NCBI GenBank assembly: GCA_963708805.1 | Contig: CAVPUA010000003.1 | Location: 1,860,001-1,924,000, forward strand | Length of the DNA: 64,000 bases | Origin: CAVPUA01 sp963708805 | Lineage (GTDB): Bacteria > Actinomycetota > Actinomycetes > Mycobacteriales > Jatrophihabitantaceae | Reading direction: 5' to 3' | In this document: piece after piece, positions 34,893 through 44,314 of the stretch | Layout of the letters: the number at the start of each line of letters is the position of its first letter | How positions within the stretch are numbered: the stretch's first letter is position 1 | Notes under the pieces: model-generated | The model's database searches: none | Told to the model about the DNA's origin: nothing | The model's input: only the letters and a program-made list of their open reading frames with translations | Made by a program: the position numbers and the translations under genes

Positions 34893-37589
34893 GTGACGGC
34901 CTCCACCGCTCGACCCGATCGCCTGCTGCTGCTCGACGGCCACTCGCTGGCCTACCGGGCCTTCTTCGCGCTCCCGGTCGAGAACTTCTCGACCACGACC
35001 GGGCAACCCACGAACGCGGTCTACGGCTTCACGTCGATGTTGATCAACGTGCTGCGCGACGAGGAGCCGACGCACCTGGCCGTCGCCTTCGACGTGTCCC
35101 GCAAGACCTTCCGCAGCGAGAAGTACGCCGAGTACAAGGCCGGCCGCAACGAGACGCCCACCGACTTCAAGGGCCAGGTCTCGCTCATCCGTGAAGTGCT
35201 GGACGCGTTGCGGATCCCCTCGCTGGCGATCGACAACTACGAAGCCGACGATGTGATCGCCACGCTCACCACCCAGGCCGAGGCCGCGGGCATGCAGGTG
35301 CTGATCTGCACGGGGGATCGTGACGCCCTGCAGCTGGTCACCGACAACGTGACCGTGCTCTATCCGCGCAAGGGCGTCAGCGACCTGACCCGCTTCACGC
35401 CCGAGGAGGTCGAGTCGAAGTACGGGCTGTCGCCCGCGCAGTACCCCGATTTCGCGGCACTGCGGGGTGACCCGAGCGACAACCTGCCCGGCATCCCGAG
35501 CGTGGGGGAGAAGACCGCGGCGAAGTGGATCCGCGAGTACGGCTCGTTCGACGAACTGGTCGCTCGGGTCGACACCGTCAAGGGCAAGGTCGGTGATGCC
35601 CTTCGCGAGCACCTGGGCAGCGTCATCCGCAATCGCCAGCTGACCGAACTCGTGCGCGACGTCCCGCTGGACCTCGGCGTGACCGACCTCGAACGCGTGT
35701 CCTGGGACCGCGACCAGGTGCACGCGCTGTTCGACAACCTGCAGTTCCGGGTCCTGCGCGAGCGGCTGTTCGCGACCCTGACCGCGGCTGAGCCCGAAGC
35801 CGAAGAGGGCTTCGACATCGCGGTGTCGCGACTGGGCGTCGACGAGGTCGAGCCGTGGCTCAACGAGCATGCGCGTGACGGCCGGCGGGTCGGGGTGAGC
35901 TTCCGCGGTTCGTGGGGGCGCGGAGTCGGCATCCTGACCGGAATCGCCCTGGCCAGCGCCGACGGAGCGGCCGCCTACGTGCAGCCCGAGGCGCTCGACC
36001 CGCACGACGAGCGGGCGCTGGCCGAGTGGCTGGCCGACGCCGACGTGCCGAAGGCGGTTCACGACGTGAAGGGGCCGCTGCTCGCCTTGCGGCAGCACGG
36101 CTGGACGCTCGCCGGGGTCACGACCGACACCCAGCTGGCGGCCTATCTCGCGCTGCCGGGCCAGCGCTCGTTCGATCTGGCCGACCTCGCGTTGCGCTAC
36201 CTGCACCGGGAGCTGCGGGCCAATGTCGAGGAGTCGGGGCAGCTCACCCTCGACGGCGGCGAGGACGAATCAGACGACGCTCTAGCTGAGGTCGAGACTA
36301 TTCGAGCCGCGGCTGTCAAGGATCTCGGGGACGCCTTCGAAAGCGATCTCGAGCAACGCGGCGCAATCGACCTCCTCACCTCGATGGAGCTGCCGCTGAG
36401 CTACGTGCTGGCCGACGTCGAGGCGGTCGGCATCGCCACCGACACCGAGCGGCTGCTCGACCTGCAGTCCGAACTCGGCGCGGCCGTGAAGGCGGTCGAG
36501 GAGGACGCGCACGCCGTCGTCGGCCGTCCGTTCAATCTCGGTTCGCCCAAGCAGCTGCAGGAGATCCTGTTCGACCAGTTCGGCTTGCCCAAGACCAAGC
36601 GGATCAAGACCGGCTACACCACCGACGCCGACTCGCTGGCGGCGCTCTACGAGCAGACGCAGCATCCCGTGCTCGAGCTGCTGCTCCGACACCGTGAGGT
36701 GGCCCGCCTCAAGACCGTCGTCGACTCCCTGCTGCCGTTGATCGACGACGTCGGCCGCATCCACACCACCTTCAACCAGACGGTCGCGGCCACCGGCCGT
36801 CTCTCGTCGACCGATCCGAACCTGCAGAACATCCCGGTCCGCACGGCCGAGGGCCGCCGGATCCGTCAGGCGTTCGTGGTGGGCAGTGGTTACGAGGCGC
36901 TGATGACCGCCGACTACAGCCAGATCGAGATGCGGATCATGGCCCACCTGTCGCGCGACGCCGGGCTCATCGAGGCGTTCCAGTCGGGCGAGGACCTGCA
37001 CACGTTCGTTGCGTCCCGGGCGTTCAACCTGCCGGCCGAGCAGATCGACGCCGAACTCCGTCGCCGGGTCAAGGCGATGTCGTACGGATTGGCTTACGGG
37101 CTGTCGCCCTTCGGGCTCGCGCAGCAGCTCAAGATCAGCCCGGACGAGGCGCGCCTTCAGATGGACGCCTACTTCGCCCGCTTCGGCGGCGTCCGTGACT
37201 ACCTTCGTTCGGTGGTCGACGACGCCCGGCAGAGCGGCTACACCGAGACGATCATGGGACGCCGTCGCTACCTACCCGATCTGACCAGTGACAACCGCCA
37301 GCGACGTGAGATGGCCGAGCGGATGGCCTTGAACGCACCGATCCAGGGCAGCGCAGCCGACATCATCAAGGTGGCGATGCTGGGCGTCCACCGCGAACTC
37401 ACCGCGCGCGGTCTTCGGTCTCGGTTGCTGTTGCAGGTGCACGACGAACTCGTGCTCGAAACAGCGACCGGCGAGCGAGCGGCGGTCGAGGCCCTCGTGC
37501 GTGAGCAGATGGCCCTCGCCGCCGATCTCGACGTCGCGCTCGATGTGTCGGTCGGGTTCGGGCCGGACTGGGACACCGCCGCGCACTAG
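34893..37589 (+). CDS. polA: DNA polymerase I
   Basis: PolA removes RNA primers and fills repair gaps. The 898-residue protein has a 5' nuclease domain (residues 1-300; LLLLDGHSLAYRAFFALPVE, CTGDRDALQLV). A degenerate 3'-5' exonuclease-like domain (about 310-490) follows, then an intact polymerase domain. Polymerase motif A is DYSQIEMR (about 672), motif B is RRRVKAMSYGLAYGLSPFG and motif C is QVHDELVLE (about 847). The metal-binding DxE of proofreading enzymes is not seen at the start of the middle domain (GVSFRGSWGRG instead), as in other actinobacterial PolA. Mycobacteria also keep polA close to pdtaR and rpsA. Confidence 0.97.
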   Translation: MTASTARPDRLLLLDGHSLAYRAFFALPVENFSTTTGQPTNAVYGFTSMLINVLRDEEPTHLAVAFDVSRKTFRSEKYAEYKAGRNETPTDFKGQVSLIREVLDALRIPSLAIDNYEADDVIATLTTQAEAAGMQVLICTGDRDALQLVTDNVTVLYPRKGVSDLTRFTPEEVESKYGLSPAQYPDFAALRGDPSDNLPGIPSVGEKTAAKWIREYGSFDELVARVDTVKGKVGDALREHLGSVIRNRQLTELVRDVPLDLGVTDLERVSWDRDQVHALFDNLQFRVLRERLFATLTAAEPEAEEGFDIAVSRLGVDEVEPWLNEHARDGRRVGVSFRGSWGRGVGILTGIALASADGAAAYVQPEALDPHDERALAEWLADADVPKAVHDVKGPLLALRQHGWTLAGVTTDTQLAAYLALPGQRSFDLADLALRYLHRELRANVEESGQLTLDGGEDESDDALAEVETIRAAAVKDLGDAFESDLEQRGAIDLLTSMELPLSYVLADVEAVGIATDTERLLDLQSELGAAVKAVEEDAHAVVGRPFNLGSPKQLQEILFDQFGLPKTKRIKTGYTTDADSLAALYEQTQHPVLELLLRHREVARLKTVVDSLLPLIDDVGRIHTTFNQTVAATGRLSSTDPNLQNIPVRTAEGRRIRQAFVVGSGYEALMTADYSQIEMRIMAHLSRDAGLIEAFQSGEDLHTFVASRAFNLPAEQIDAELRRRVKAMSYGLAYGLSPFGLAQQLKISPDEARLQMDAYFARFGGVRDYLRSVVDDARQSGYTETIMGRRRYLPDLTSDNRQRREMAERMALNAPIQGSAADIIKVAMLGVHRELTARGLRSRLLLQVHDELVLETATGERAAVEALVREQMALAADLDVALDVSVGFGPDWDTAAH

Positions 37590-37615
37590 TGGTCGGCCCG
37601 AGTCCCACCCGCCCG

Positions 37616-38299
37616 TCAGTACGGGTCCGGGGTCGTCCCGCCGAACGGACGGGTCGCGCGAAGGACCACCTTGATCGCGATGTTGCGCAGCCACCACGGG
37701 AGCTCGGCCAGGATGCGCAGGCGGTCGCCGATCGACGGGGGGCCGAGTTCGAAGCGGGCCAGGGATCCGACTCGATCGATATACCGCAGCGAGCGCGATG
37801 GCAGGACGTGACGCAGGATCGCCAACGTGACGCCGATCGACGAATACGCGTCGTGGACGAGGACCTCGCCGCCACGGTTGAGGTGAGCCGCCCACTTCAG
37901 GTCGTCGGTGACCGTCCAGTAGTCGTGCTTGCCGTCGATGTAGAGCAGATCCACCGGGCGAACCCATCCCGGGCGGACGTCCTGGCTGGGTCGGGGTATC
38001 AGATCGATCACGTCGGCCAGGCCGGCCGCGGCGACGTTGCGTTCGAACTTCGCGCGGGTCGGCACGCCACCGAACAGCCGGCCTTCGATGAACGGGTCGA
38101 TCGCGGTCACCGTGGCCGTGCTAGTCAGCGCCGCCTGGGCCAGTACGACGGTCGAGCGCCCCTGGTGACTGCCTATCTCGACGATCAGCGCACCGGGCCC
38201 GAGCGTCGAGGCCGAGTCGAAGAGGCGCGCGGCCTGAGCCCGGGTGAGCCAGCCCGGCACGGCCTGGGCCGCGGTCCAGGCCGAGGCGAAGTCGCCCAT
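37616..38299 (-). CDS. Class I SAM-dependent methyltransferase
   Basis: A 227-residue protein of the Methyltransf_24 type. The SAM-binding strand-loop is ALIVEIGSHQGRSTVVLAQA (about residues 36-55). The acidic strand 2 is in VTAIDPFIEG. The acidic motif LLYIDGKHDYWTVTDDLKWA and GGEVLVHDAYSS are typical of this family, which often methylates glycan or lipid headgroups. It is transcribed toward polA, at the edge of the cell-envelope block. The substrate is unknown. Confidence 0.75.
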   Translation of the reverse strand: MGDFASAWTAAQAVPGWLTRAQAARLFDSASTLGPGALIVEIGSHQGRSTVVLAQAALTSTATVTAIDPFIEGRLFGGVPTRAKFERNVAAAGLADVIDLIPRPSQDVRPGWVRPVDLLYIDGKHDYWTVTDDLKWAAHLNRGGEVLVHDAYSSIGVTLAILRHVLPSRSLRYIDRVGSLARFELGPPSIGDRLRILAELPWWLRNIAIKVVLRATRPFGGTTPDPY

Positions 38300-38416
38300 C
38301 TCGATCTCTCCCTGCTCACGACGACGTTGATGGGCGAGCGTAGGTCATCGACGGCGATTCGAGATGTTGCGGGGTCGTTATCGTCAATCCGCCGCTAGTT
38401 GGTGCAGTATGCGGAC

Positions 38417-39862
38417 ATGCGTAACCGTGCGTTAACGTCGACCGTCGTCATCGCCGTAGTGGCCGGACTGGCCCTGACCGGCTGTGCATCGGCGACCACC
38501 GGGTTGACCGCACGCCAGAAGGCGGTGCAGAGCTCGGACTCCGACGTGTCGTTCCACGCCTGTGGCAGCCAGTGCACCGGCGAGATCAACGGCGCCAAGT
38601 ATGCGATCGACATGCCGTCGAAGTGGAACGGGACGCTGCTGCTCTACTCGCACGGCTACCGCTTCGCCCAGCCCGGGCCACCCGATTTCGGGCCGGTGAG
38701 CACGTCGGCCCAGCTGGACTCGACCGACTCCGACGGAACCGGGTCGGACCCGCTGTCGAAGGAGCTCTTGAGCAAGGGCTACGCCCTCGCCGGCTCGTCC
38801 TACAAGTCGAACGGCTGGGCCGTCGCCGACGGTGTGCAAGCCGGTCAGGATCTGCACACCAAGTTCGTGTCGATCGTCGGCAAGCCCCTGCGCACCTACG
38901 TGTGGGGTGACTCGCTCGGCGGGCTCATCACCGAGATCCTGGCCGAGAAGAACCCGCAGTGGGTCGACGGGGCGGCTCCGATGTGCGGCGCCGTCGCCGG
39001 GCCCAACCTCAACTTCGACATGGCCCTCGACGTGGCGTACGCGGTCAAGCAATTGATCGACCCCAACCTCGAACTCACTGGCTACGCCAGCGCCGATGAC
39101 GCCGCGAACAACTGGAAGCAGGCGTCGGCCGCCGTCGAGGCCGCCGCCGCCGATGTCACGGGCGGCGGGACGGCCAAGGTGCTGTTCATCGGCGCCCTCG
39201 CCGACGCCCCGCTCAAGAGCCAGACGTTCGACGGCGCCAACACCACGTCCGAGGTCGAAGCGCTGGTCGAGTCGGTCCTGACGGCGCTCGCCTTCGGGAC
39301 GAGCGGCCGCTACGAACTCGAGCAGCGCGTCGGTGGCAATCCTTCGGACAACTCGAAGTCTGACTATGCGACCCGCATCAGCGATTCGGAGAAGTCGCTG
39401 ATCGAACTGGCCGGCGGCAACGTCGACACGCTGCTCGCTCAGCTCGACGCCGGCACCCGGGTGACCGCCGATCCGACCGCACGCCAGAAGTTCGAGGCGC
39501 TCGGCGACACCACCGGCGACATCGTCGTGCCGACGGTGACCATGCACACCGAGGACGACCCGCTCGTCCTGGTCGCCAACGAGACCATCCTGGCCGGGCG
39601 GGCTGCCGCCGCCGGGAAGTCGAGCAACCTCGTCCAGCTCTACGTCGCGCCCCCGGCCACCTACGACGAGACGACGGGCGCGCCCTACGGTGCCGGCCAC
39701 TGCAACTTCTCCGACCAGCAGCGAGAGGGTCTGATCAGCGCGCTCGACTCCTGGGTCCGCTCGGGCGTCTACCCGGTACCTTCCGGCGTGGCGTCCCTGT
39801 TCGGCCCCGGTCTCGATCCGACGTTCTCGTCGCCGCCCTGGCCGTCCGGAGCGACGAAGTAG
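38417..39862 (+). CDS. Exported alpha/beta-hydrolase lipoprotein
   Basis: A signal peptide ending in the lipobox LTGC predicts an outer-surface lipoprotein of about 481 residues. The alpha/beta-hydrolase catalytic triad is readable: nucleophile elbow WGDSLGG, acid in TMHTEDDPLVLVAN and His in APYGAGHCNFSD. The oxyanion region is LLLYSHGYRFAQPG. An insertion of about 200 residues separates nucleophile and acid. I chose ATG 38417, which gives a normal signal; a TTG at 38399 is possible. It may act on esters of envelope lipids or glycans nearby, but this is inference from context. Confidence 0.78.
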   Translation: MRNRALTSTVVIAVVAGLALTGCASATTGLTARQKAVQSSDSDVSFHACGSQCTGEINGAKYAIDMPSKWNGTLLLYSHGYRFAQPGPPDFGPVSTSAQLDSTDSDGTGSDPLSKELLSKGYALAGSSYKSNGWAVADGVQAGQDLHTKFVSIVGKPLRTYVWGDSLGGLITEILAEKNPQWVDGAAPMCGAVAGPNLNFDMALDVAYAVKQLIDPNLELTGYASADDAANNWKQASAAVEAAAADVTGGGTAKVLFIGALADAPLKSQTFDGANTTSEVEALVESVLTALAFGTSGRYELEQRVGGNPSDNSKSDYATRISDSEKSLIELAGGNVDTLLAQLDAGTRVTADPTARQKFEALGDTTGDIVVPTVTMHTEDDPLVLVANETILAGRAAAAGKSSNLVQLYVAPPATYDETTGAPYGAGHCNFSDQQREGLISALDSWVRSGVYPVPSGVASLFGPGLDPTFSSPPWPSGATK

Positions 39863-39883
39863 CGCACCGAACCGCGGCCGGCC

Positions 39884-41113
39884 TCACCCGAACTGGGGCA
39901 CCACGCCGGGTTCGGGTTCGATGCGTTCGCGCCCGTTGCGCACCATGCTGAACACCGCCACCGTGGCCGCGCTCGCGGTGACGAGCACGAAGATCGTCAC
40001 CAACCCGCGTGGTGTCTGACTGCTGCCCACCGACAGCACGATGCTCAAGTCCGCGAGGATGGTCAGCCACACCAGGGCGGTGCGCCGTACGCGACGTTGG
40101 GCCAGCCCGGCCAGGACGAAGAGCTGCAGCAATGCGAGCAGGGCGCCCAGCAGGGCGAAGAGCCACAGCGAGGCGTCCAGGCCTTTGTACTTCGAGCCGC
40201 CGATGGCGATGACGAGTACGCGGTTCAAGAGCGCCGTCCCGGCGACCGCGAGGGCTCCGATGCCGGCAACGATCGCGGTGGTGCGACGGGCCGCCCGGCC
40301 GTGATGCTGCGAATCAGCCAGCGACGCGAACATGATCGTGACGACCGACTGCGGCAACCAGAGGGCGGCGCGACTGACGACAGAACCGACCGCGTACATC
40401 CCGGCGGAGTCGGCGTCCAGCACGTGCCGGGCGAGGAGCACATCGATGCTCGTGAGCAGCAGGAAGCCGGAGTGAGCCTGGGCGGCGTGCGCCGCCTCGA
40501 TGACGACGGCGCGCGTGCGTAGCCGGTCCCGACCCCAGTGCCCGCGCAGCTGGCTCGCGCCGACGAGCACGGCCGCCAGCGCGGTTCCGGCAAAGACTCC
40601 GGCCAGCGTTCCGACCACCCCTCGGCTCAGGGTCAGCCCGACGAGTCCACCGATCGATCGGCCCCCGGTGGTGGCCAGGATCAACAGCGACAGCCGGGAG
40701 AACTCTCGCCGACCTTGCGCCCGGCCTTGAGCGGCGCCGAGAAGGGCCACCCCGGGAACGGTGGCGGCGACGACCAAGGGCCCCAGCACCGAGACGCGCA
40801 GGAACACCGCGAGCGGTTCAGCCGCGATCAAGAAGACGATCGTCGCGAAGGCCGTGACAGCGACGGCCCCACCGACGACTCCGGCCATGCCCTCGTCGCC
40901 GGCGTTGCGGCGGGCGACGACGGTCTGGAGGGCGAGCATGGGCACGCTGCCGATCAGCAGCAGTCCCAGCAGCGACGACAGTTGGCCGTAGTCAGCCTTG
41001 GAGAGCACGTGGGCCGCGACGAGCAGCAGCGCGTAGCTGGCGACGTTGGCCCCGATGGTCGCTGCGGGCACGCTCATCGCGGAGGCGAGGACCGTCCGAG
41101 GCTCACGCGACAT
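39884..41113 (-). CDS. Polysaccharide flippase-like membrane protein (MOP superfamily)
   Basis: This is an integral-membrane protein of about 410 residues with 12 to 14 predicted helices. Examples are ATIGANVASYALLLVAAHVL, GSVPMLALQTVVARR and ALLALLQLFVLAGLAQRRVR. The N-terminal SKADYGQLSSLLGLLLI stretch is typical of Wzx/O-antigen flippases, which move lipid-linked sugars across the membrane. I favour the second ATG (41113) with TGGAG upstream; the first is at 41140. It is divergent from the AftD-like gene and probably handles a lipid-linked product of this block. Confidence 0.75.
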   Translation of the reverse strand: MSREPRTVLASAMSVPAATIGANVASYALLLVAAHVLSKADYGQLSSLLGLLLIGSVPMLALQTVVARRNAGDEGMAGVVGGAVAVTAFATIVFLIAAEPLAVFLRVSVLGPLVVAATVPGVALLGAAQGRAQGRREFSRLSLLILATTGGRSIGGLVGLTLSRGVVGTLAGVFAGTALAAVLVGASQLRGHWGRDRLRTRAVVIEAAHAAQAHSGFLLLTSIDVLLARHVLDADSAGMYAVGSVVSRAALWLPQSVVTIMFASLADSQHHGRAARRTTAIVAGIGALAVAGTALLNRVLVIAIGGSKYKGLDASLWLFALLGALLALLQLFVLAGLAQRRVRRTALVWLTILADLSIVLSVGSSQTPRGLVTIFVLVTASAATVAVFSMVRNGRERIEPEPGVVPQFG

Positions 41114-41145
41114 GGAACTCCAGTGGAAATCGGCGAGCATCGTTG

Positions 41146-42927
41146 GTGGTCACTGGCGTTACAGTCTGCCTGATCTCGCCCGGCCTCACGTTCCGGCCGT
41201 CTGCTCCGACCGAACACCCAGCCTGCCCCAGGGAGGGCCGCGCCATCCCCACGACCGCGCTGATCCGTCGGCTGCCCGTTCTCGCGTGGTGCGTCGCGCT
41301 CGGTCTGATCCTGCTGTGGCCGGTCACCCAGGGCGGCTACCTCCTCGGCCACGACATGGTCTTCACCCCGAACCAGCCGGTCGACGCCGCGAGCTTCGGA
41401 CTCAGTTCGAGCTCGCCGCGGGCCGTGCCGCTGGACGCCTTGGTGGCCATCGCCGGTCATCTGATCGGCGGCGCCGCCGTCGCGCGGCTGGCGTTGGTGC
41501 TGCCTCTGCTGGCCGCCGGACTGGGAGCGGCGGAACTACTCGGCGATGTCGCGCTGGCCGGGCGCCTCGCGGCGGCGACGGTGGCGATCTGGAACCCCTA
41601 CGTGATCGAGCGTCTCGCGATCGGCCAATGGGCCCTGCTGTGGGCGTATGCGGCCCTGGCCTGGTTGCTGCTGGCGGTCCGGCGAGACGGTGCATGGGCG
41701 CTGCGGGCGAGCGCGCTCGCCGCCGCATCCATCACTCCGACGGGCGGCCTCATCGCCTTCGCCGCCGCGGTGATCGTCGGGGTGCGGGTGCTGCGGCGAT
41801 CCGGTGAGCGCTGGCTGCTCATCGCACTCGCCGCCGCCCTGCAGCTGACCTGGTTGGTGCCGGCCCTGGTGAGCCCGGCCAGTGCGACCAGTGATCCGGC
41901 CGCGGTGTCGGTGTTCAGCGCGCGATCCGAACGCCCCGGTGGCCCGCTGCTGAGCCTGCTCGACGGCGGTGGCATCTGGGACGCGGACGTGGTGCCCGCC
42001 AGTCGAGGGGGCGCTCTCGGCTGGCTGTGGCTGGCGTTGATGGTGATCGGGCTGGTCGTCGGGTGGCGCGCCCTGCGGGCCGGGGTGGGACGCCCGCTCT
42101 GGGGATCGTTGCTCATCCTGTCCGCCGCGGGGCTGGTGCTGGCGGTGCTTCCGAACCTGCCGGGCGGAGCGGAGCTCGTGTCGCAGGCAGTCGCGCACGT
42201 CCCGGGCGCAGGGCTGCTGCGCGACGCCCAGAAGTGGATCATGCCGCTGGTATTGATCGAGGCGCTCAGCGTAGGAGCGCTCGTCGCCGAGGTCGCTGGT
42301 CGGATCCGTCCTGTCGCCTGGCGGGTGACGCTCGCCGCCGCCGCCTGCGCGATCCCGCTGTTGCTGCTTCCGGACGGGCCGGCGACGCTGCGTCCGGTGC
42401 TGCGACCCGTTCACTACCCGCGGGACTGGGCGATCGTCACCGCCGAGGCCCGCGGAGCCGACGCCGTCGTACTGCCGTTCGGTTCGTACCGGACGTTCCC
42501 GTGGGCCCCTGGGCGCAGCCTGCTCGATCCGGCGCCCCGGCTGCTGCACGTGCCGACCGTCGTCGACGACCGACTGGCGGTGTCAGGCCACGTGCTGCGC
42601 GGGGAGGACCCCCGCGCCGCGGCGGTCGCTGCCCTGTTGGCGTCCGGCACACCGCTGAGCGCGGGTCTGGCCCGGTTGCACATCGGTTGGGTCGTCGTCG
42701 AACATCAGACGCCGGGGACCGTTCCCGACCTCGGTGGGTTGCAGCGGGTGCATGCAGGGCCGGACGTGTCTCTGTATCGAGTTCCCGGCGTCTTCTCGAC
42801 GACCGGGGTGAGTGCGTCACGAGCGGCAGCGGTCGTCGTCGGCGATTCGCTCGCGGTGCTGGCGTTCCTGGTCCCGTGGGGATTTGCGATCCGCAGAAGA
42901 GTGGCTCAGCGCACACCGCTGCTATAG
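41146..42927 (+). CDS. Short AftD-like membrane glycosyltransferase (GT-C type, inferred)
   Basis: A protein of about 593 residues with around 11 membrane helices in the first 430 residues, then a soluble tail. It lines up by eye with the first 550 residues of the AftD homologue encoded downstream. GAGLLRDAQKWIMPLVL (about residue 355) parallels LNAFRNVHKFDPVLRLPL (about residue 363). AVVLPFGSYRTFPWAPG parallels ALVVPGAAQPSYVWGEP. LARLHIGWVVVEHQ parallels LLARAGISYLVVRND. It therefore looks like a truncated paralogue, lacking the carbohydrate-binding C-terminal half. Start uncertain: TTG 41143 and GTG 41146 are the only close candidates and overlap the divergent promoter. Donor and acceptor unknown. 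Confidence 0.65.
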   Translation: MVTGVTVCLISPGLTFRPSAPTEHPACPREGRAIPTTALIRRLPVLAWCVALGLILLWPVTQGGYLLGHDMVFTPNQPVDAASFGLSSSSPRAVPLDALVAIAGHLIGGAAVARLALVLPLLAAGLGAAELLGDVALAGRLAAATVAIWNPYVIERLAIGQWALLWAYAALAWLLLAVRRDGAWALRASALAAASITPTGGLIAFAAAVIVGVRVLRRSGERWLLIALAAALQLTWLVPALVSPASATSDPAAVSVFSARSERPGGPLLSLLDGGGIWDADVVPASRGGALGWLWLALMVIGLVVGWRALRAGVGRPLWGSLLILSAAGLVLAVLPNLPGGAELVSQAVAHVPGAGLLRDAQKWIMPLVLIEALSVGALVAEVAGRIRPVAWRVTLAAAACAIPLLLLPDGPATLRPVLRPVHYPRDWAIVTAEARGADAVVLPFGSYRTFPWAPGRSLLDPAPRLLHVPTVVDDRLAVSGHVLRGEDPRAAAVAALLASGTPLSAGLARLHIGWVVVEHQTPGTVPDLGGLQRVHAGPDVSLYRVPGVFSTTGVSASRAAAVVVGDSLAVLAFLVPWGFAIRRRVAQRTPLL

Positions 42928-42928
42928 T
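42923..42928 (+). promoter_or_regulatory. -10 box upstream of the DUF2613 gene
   Basis: TATAGT, followed by an AT-richer stretch, lies 44 bases before the GTG of the small gene and a few bases before the end of the preceding one. No clear -35 is seen. Confidence 0.45.
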
Positions 42929-42971
42929 TCTAAAGCAGACATCAGGGAAGCACCGACAACAAGGAGTACCT

Positions 42972-43118
42972 GTGGGTACCGTCTTCGGGATCGTCGCGGC
43001 GATCATCATCGGCGCGGGAATCGCAGCCGCGGCCGCAGTCGGTGTCGTCTCCTCGCAGACCCACGCTCCGAGTGCAAACCCGGCGAACGTCTCCGTCGTC
43101 CAGTACGGCAACAACTAG
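42972..43118 (+). CDS. Small secreted protein, DUF2613 type
   Basis: A 48-residue protein starting at GTG after AAGGAG. One membrane or signal helix (VFGIVAAIIIGAGIAAAAAVGVV) is followed by a short exported tail ending VSVVQYGNN. The overall form (single helix plus a tail ending in Val-x-Tyr-Gly) fits DUF2613. A member of that family is encoded next to aftD in mycobacteria (Rv0236A, from memory). It lies here between the short AftD-like gene and the reverse-strand GT4, with aftD beyond. A role as a small partner of AftD-type enzymes is a guess. Confidence 0.65.
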   Translation: MGTVFGIVAAIIIGAGIAAAAAVGVVSSQTHAPSANPANVSVVQYGNN

Positions 43119-43122
43119 TCCG

Positions 43123-44274
43123 TTACGACCGCGCCAGGCCTTCGACCAGCGCGACAAAGCGCTCCTTCGAGTTGGCCCAGCCGAAGCTCGCGGCCCGATC
43201 GCGCGCTGACTTGCCCAGCAACTCGCGCCGCTCGTGATCGCGAAGCAGTTGGCGGGTGATGTCGACCAGTTCCTGCTCGTCGGCGACGAGCACGCCGGTG
43301 ATCCCGTCGACGATCGACTCCCGTACCCCGCCGGCTGAGTGATAACCGATCGCCGGCACCCCCTGCGCGGCGGCTTCCATGATCGAGATTCCCCAGCCCT
43401 CCTTGAGCGAGGGGACCAACGTCACCCAACTCTGACCGACGAGCTGGTCACGGCGGACCACGGATACGTGTCCGTGGAAAACCACGAGGTCGTCGACGCC
43501 CAACTCGCGGGCGCGCCGTCGAAGGTCCTCGCCCCACCATCCATCGCCGACGATGTCGAGGCCGATGGCCGGGAACTCGGCCCGAAGAGCGGCCACCGTC
43601 CGCAACGCGTGCTCGTACTGCTTGTGCGGGACGAGGCGGCCGACACACACGAGCCGAGGCGTGGACGAGCGATCGATCGGCGCCGGCTCGGTGTCGTCCA
43701 GCCCGTTGTAGACGATCTCGATCCGCGTCGGCTCGACGCCGAGATCGACCAGGTCGTCCGCCGAGGCTTGTGACACCGTCGCGTACCGACTGGAACGGTA
43801 GACGCGCGGGGCCAAGACCGACTCGAGCCACCAGCCCAGCCGCCCACTACGGCCGGGGTAGATGACCTGCCATTGCTCCCGGTGCAGGTGATGCACGAGC
43901 GCGAGGATCGGCCGGCGCCGGACGAGCGGGCTCCAGAACGGCAGTCCGTTCTGGACGTCGACGACGACGTCCAGGCGACGCCCCCGCGGGGACACCAGGA
44001 AGAGCAGGCCGTGCAGGTAGACGGTGAGGCGCCCACCGCGACGGCGAAAGGTGACCGCGTTGCGCACCTCGTCCGCGGCCGCGTGCGCGTGACGAGCGCA
44101 GACGATTGTGACCTGGTGACCGCGCTCAGCCAGGCCGGCCGCCATGTGCTCGACGTACACCTCGGAGCCGCCGCCCTCCGGATGCAGCGTGTCGCGCCAG
44201 ACCATGATCGCGATCCGGAGCCGTCCTACTGCCGAGTAACCCCCCATATCCGTACACGTTAACCCCTGATTCAC
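43123..44274 (-). CDS. Glycosyltransferase family 4
   Basis: A GT-B fold glycosyltransferase of about 383 residues. The N-terminal acceptor domain reads RIAIMVWRDTLHPEGGGSEV and continues with HMAAGLAERGHQVTIVCARH. The donor-binding domain has LVCVGRLVPHKQYEHALRTV, VVFHGHVS and the GT4 acidic motif PSLKEGWGISIMEAAAQG (E-x7-E). It likely adds a hexose from a nucleotide sugar on the cytoplasmic face. GTG 44274 or ATG 44247 could start. It ends four bases from the convergent DUF2613 gene and is divergent from aftD. A similar gene near the mycobacterial cluster is Rv0225 (memory). Confidence 0.85.
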   Translation of the reverse strand: MNQGLTCTDMGGYSAVGRLRIAIMVWRDTLHPEGGGSEVYVEHMAAGLAERGHQVTIVCARHAHAAADEVRNAVTFRRRGGRLTVYLHGLLFLVSPRGRRLDVVVDVQNGLPFWSPLVRRRPILALVHHLHREQWQVIYPGRSGRLGWWLESVLAPRVYRSSRYATVSQASADDLVDLGVEPTRIEIVYNGLDDTEPAPIDRSSTPRLVCVGRLVPHKQYEHALRTVAALRAEFPAIGLDIVGDGWWGEDLRRRARELGVDDLVVFHGHVSVVRRDQLVGQSWVTLVPSLKEGWGISIMEAAAQGVPAIGYHSAGGVRESIVDGITGVLVADEQELVDITRQLLRDHERRELLGKSARDRAASFGWANSKERFVALVEGLARS

Positions 44275-44302
44275 GAAAAGCTAATGTTCCGGCCTCACCA
44301 GG

Positions 44303-44308
44303 TACGGT
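44303..44308 (+). promoter_or_regulatory. -10 box for leaderless aftD
   Basis: TACGGT ends six bases before the aftD GTG. No ribosome-binding site is present, so initiation is probably leaderless. Confidence 0.5.
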
Positions 44309-44314
44309 GCTCCG

